From Sphingobacteriaceae bacterium (GTDB lineage Bacteria > Bacteroidota > Bacteroidia > Sphingobacteriales > Sphingobacteriaceae): a DNA stretch of 32,902 nt. The first letter of the stretch is position 1. Every line of letters starts with the position of its first letter. A program made the position numbers and the translations under genes. Shown one piece after another: positions 32,620-32,902 of the stretch. The notes beneath the pieces are model-generated. The model searched no databases, was not told the origin of the DNA, and saw only the letters and a list, made by a program, of their open reading frames with translations. Location of the stretch: the NCBI GenBank assembly GCA_014380615.1, contig JACMJM010000063.1:1-32902 (forward strand), read 5' to 3'.

Positions 32620-32902
32620 CCCAAACCCAAATTCACCCAATACCAGGAAATCAACCCTGAATATTACAGCACCAGCGAAACACTACAAACCACATCCAAG
32701 ACTTCAAAATGCTCTGCGCCCTGTTCCAAACCAGCCCCAAACAAATCCTCAGCGATTTTAAGTGGACAAACCCTCATGCCCGATTACGGCAGCCCCAAGC
32801 AGCGCAAAGCAGCAATAGCCTACTTCATGCATCGCGGCTACGCACAACCACACTATCCCGAAAAAAGACATAACACAAATCTTCCACGAACTCGGAGCCA
32901 AA
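32620..32902 (+). pseudogene. Frameshifted remnant of a hypothetical gene, continuing past the window
   Basis: One protein can be pieced together from three frames: PKPKFTQYQEINPEYYSTSE in frame 1, NHIQDFKMLCALFQTSPKQ and ILSDFK from 32688, MPDYGSPKQRKAAIAYFMHR and GYAQPHYPEK from 32776, and DITQIFHELGAK from 32867. Shifts occur near 32687, 32772 and 32866 (the last in an A run). The remnant has the same C-ending codon style as hrpB. The family is a small Bacteroidota protein of unknown function. Two adjacent TAA codons (32614-32619) precede it in frame. Confidence 0.6.

Noticed and set aside
1..32902. CRISPR arrays, tRNA and rRNA genes
   Set aside because: I looked for regularly spaced short repeats and conserved RNA motifs and saw none; the repeats present are irregular and dispersed.

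Overview
The window looks like a chromosomal stretch from a Bacteroidota bacterium, most likely a Sphingobacteriaceae member (Pedobacter- or Mucilaginibacter-like). The signs are a GH97/GH28 glycan-degradation pair, -7 boxes close to the Bacteroidota consensus TAnnTTTG, many dispersed palindromic repeats of a kind I associate with that family, and small Bacteroidota-type hypothetical genes. There is no replicon marker, rRNA, tRNA or CRISPR array. Most of it reads as an accessory or variable region.

Layout. (1) 1-2500: end of a polysaccharide-utilisation segment (5'-truncated GH97 glycosidase, GH28 pectinase-like protein) closed by a strong terminator. (2) 2530-6460: imperfect long repeats, then hrpB (DEFH helicase) with strikingly C-rich codon use, then more repeats. 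(3) 6559-10071: an AT-rich subtilisin-like protease plus AAA ATPase pair resembling the IetAS defence pair, but convergent and with an in-frame TGA near the protease N-terminus. (4) 10324-12965: five small genes (zinc ribbon, DUF6882, DUF7079 and two unknowns) that look like an immunity-gene or orphan island. (5) 13292-14350: a truncated gene cut by a RAYT/REP element. (6) 14526-20519, minus strand: a tight three-gene operon of a 1122-aa protein, a helix-rich 601-aa protein with an EF-hand-like loop, and a 271-aa protein ending in a WHH/HNH nuclease toxin domain. (7) 20900-24713, minus strand: a DUF2063 partner, a DUF692/MNIO enzyme, and a 679-aa VioB-type ferritin-like protein carrying nine cysteines in an internal C-terminal segment. 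(8) 24714-32902: small genes (PIN/DUF4935, DUF2188, YqaE/Pmp3, phospholipase D lipoprotein, membrane proteins) interspersed with repeats and at least three gene remnants.

How the parts work together. The two best candidates for undescribed systems are the minus-strand operons. In 20900-24713 the likely modification substrate of the MNIO enzyme is a Cys-rich segment fused to an enzyme, instead of a short precursor peptide. In 14526-20519 a nuclease toxin is encoded separately and follows two large proteins that may carry or deliver it, with no immunity gene directly downstream; the immunity-like cluster sits on the other side of the RAYT element, converging on it. The protease/ATPase pair is a third candidate, a known type in an unusual arrangement that may be broken.
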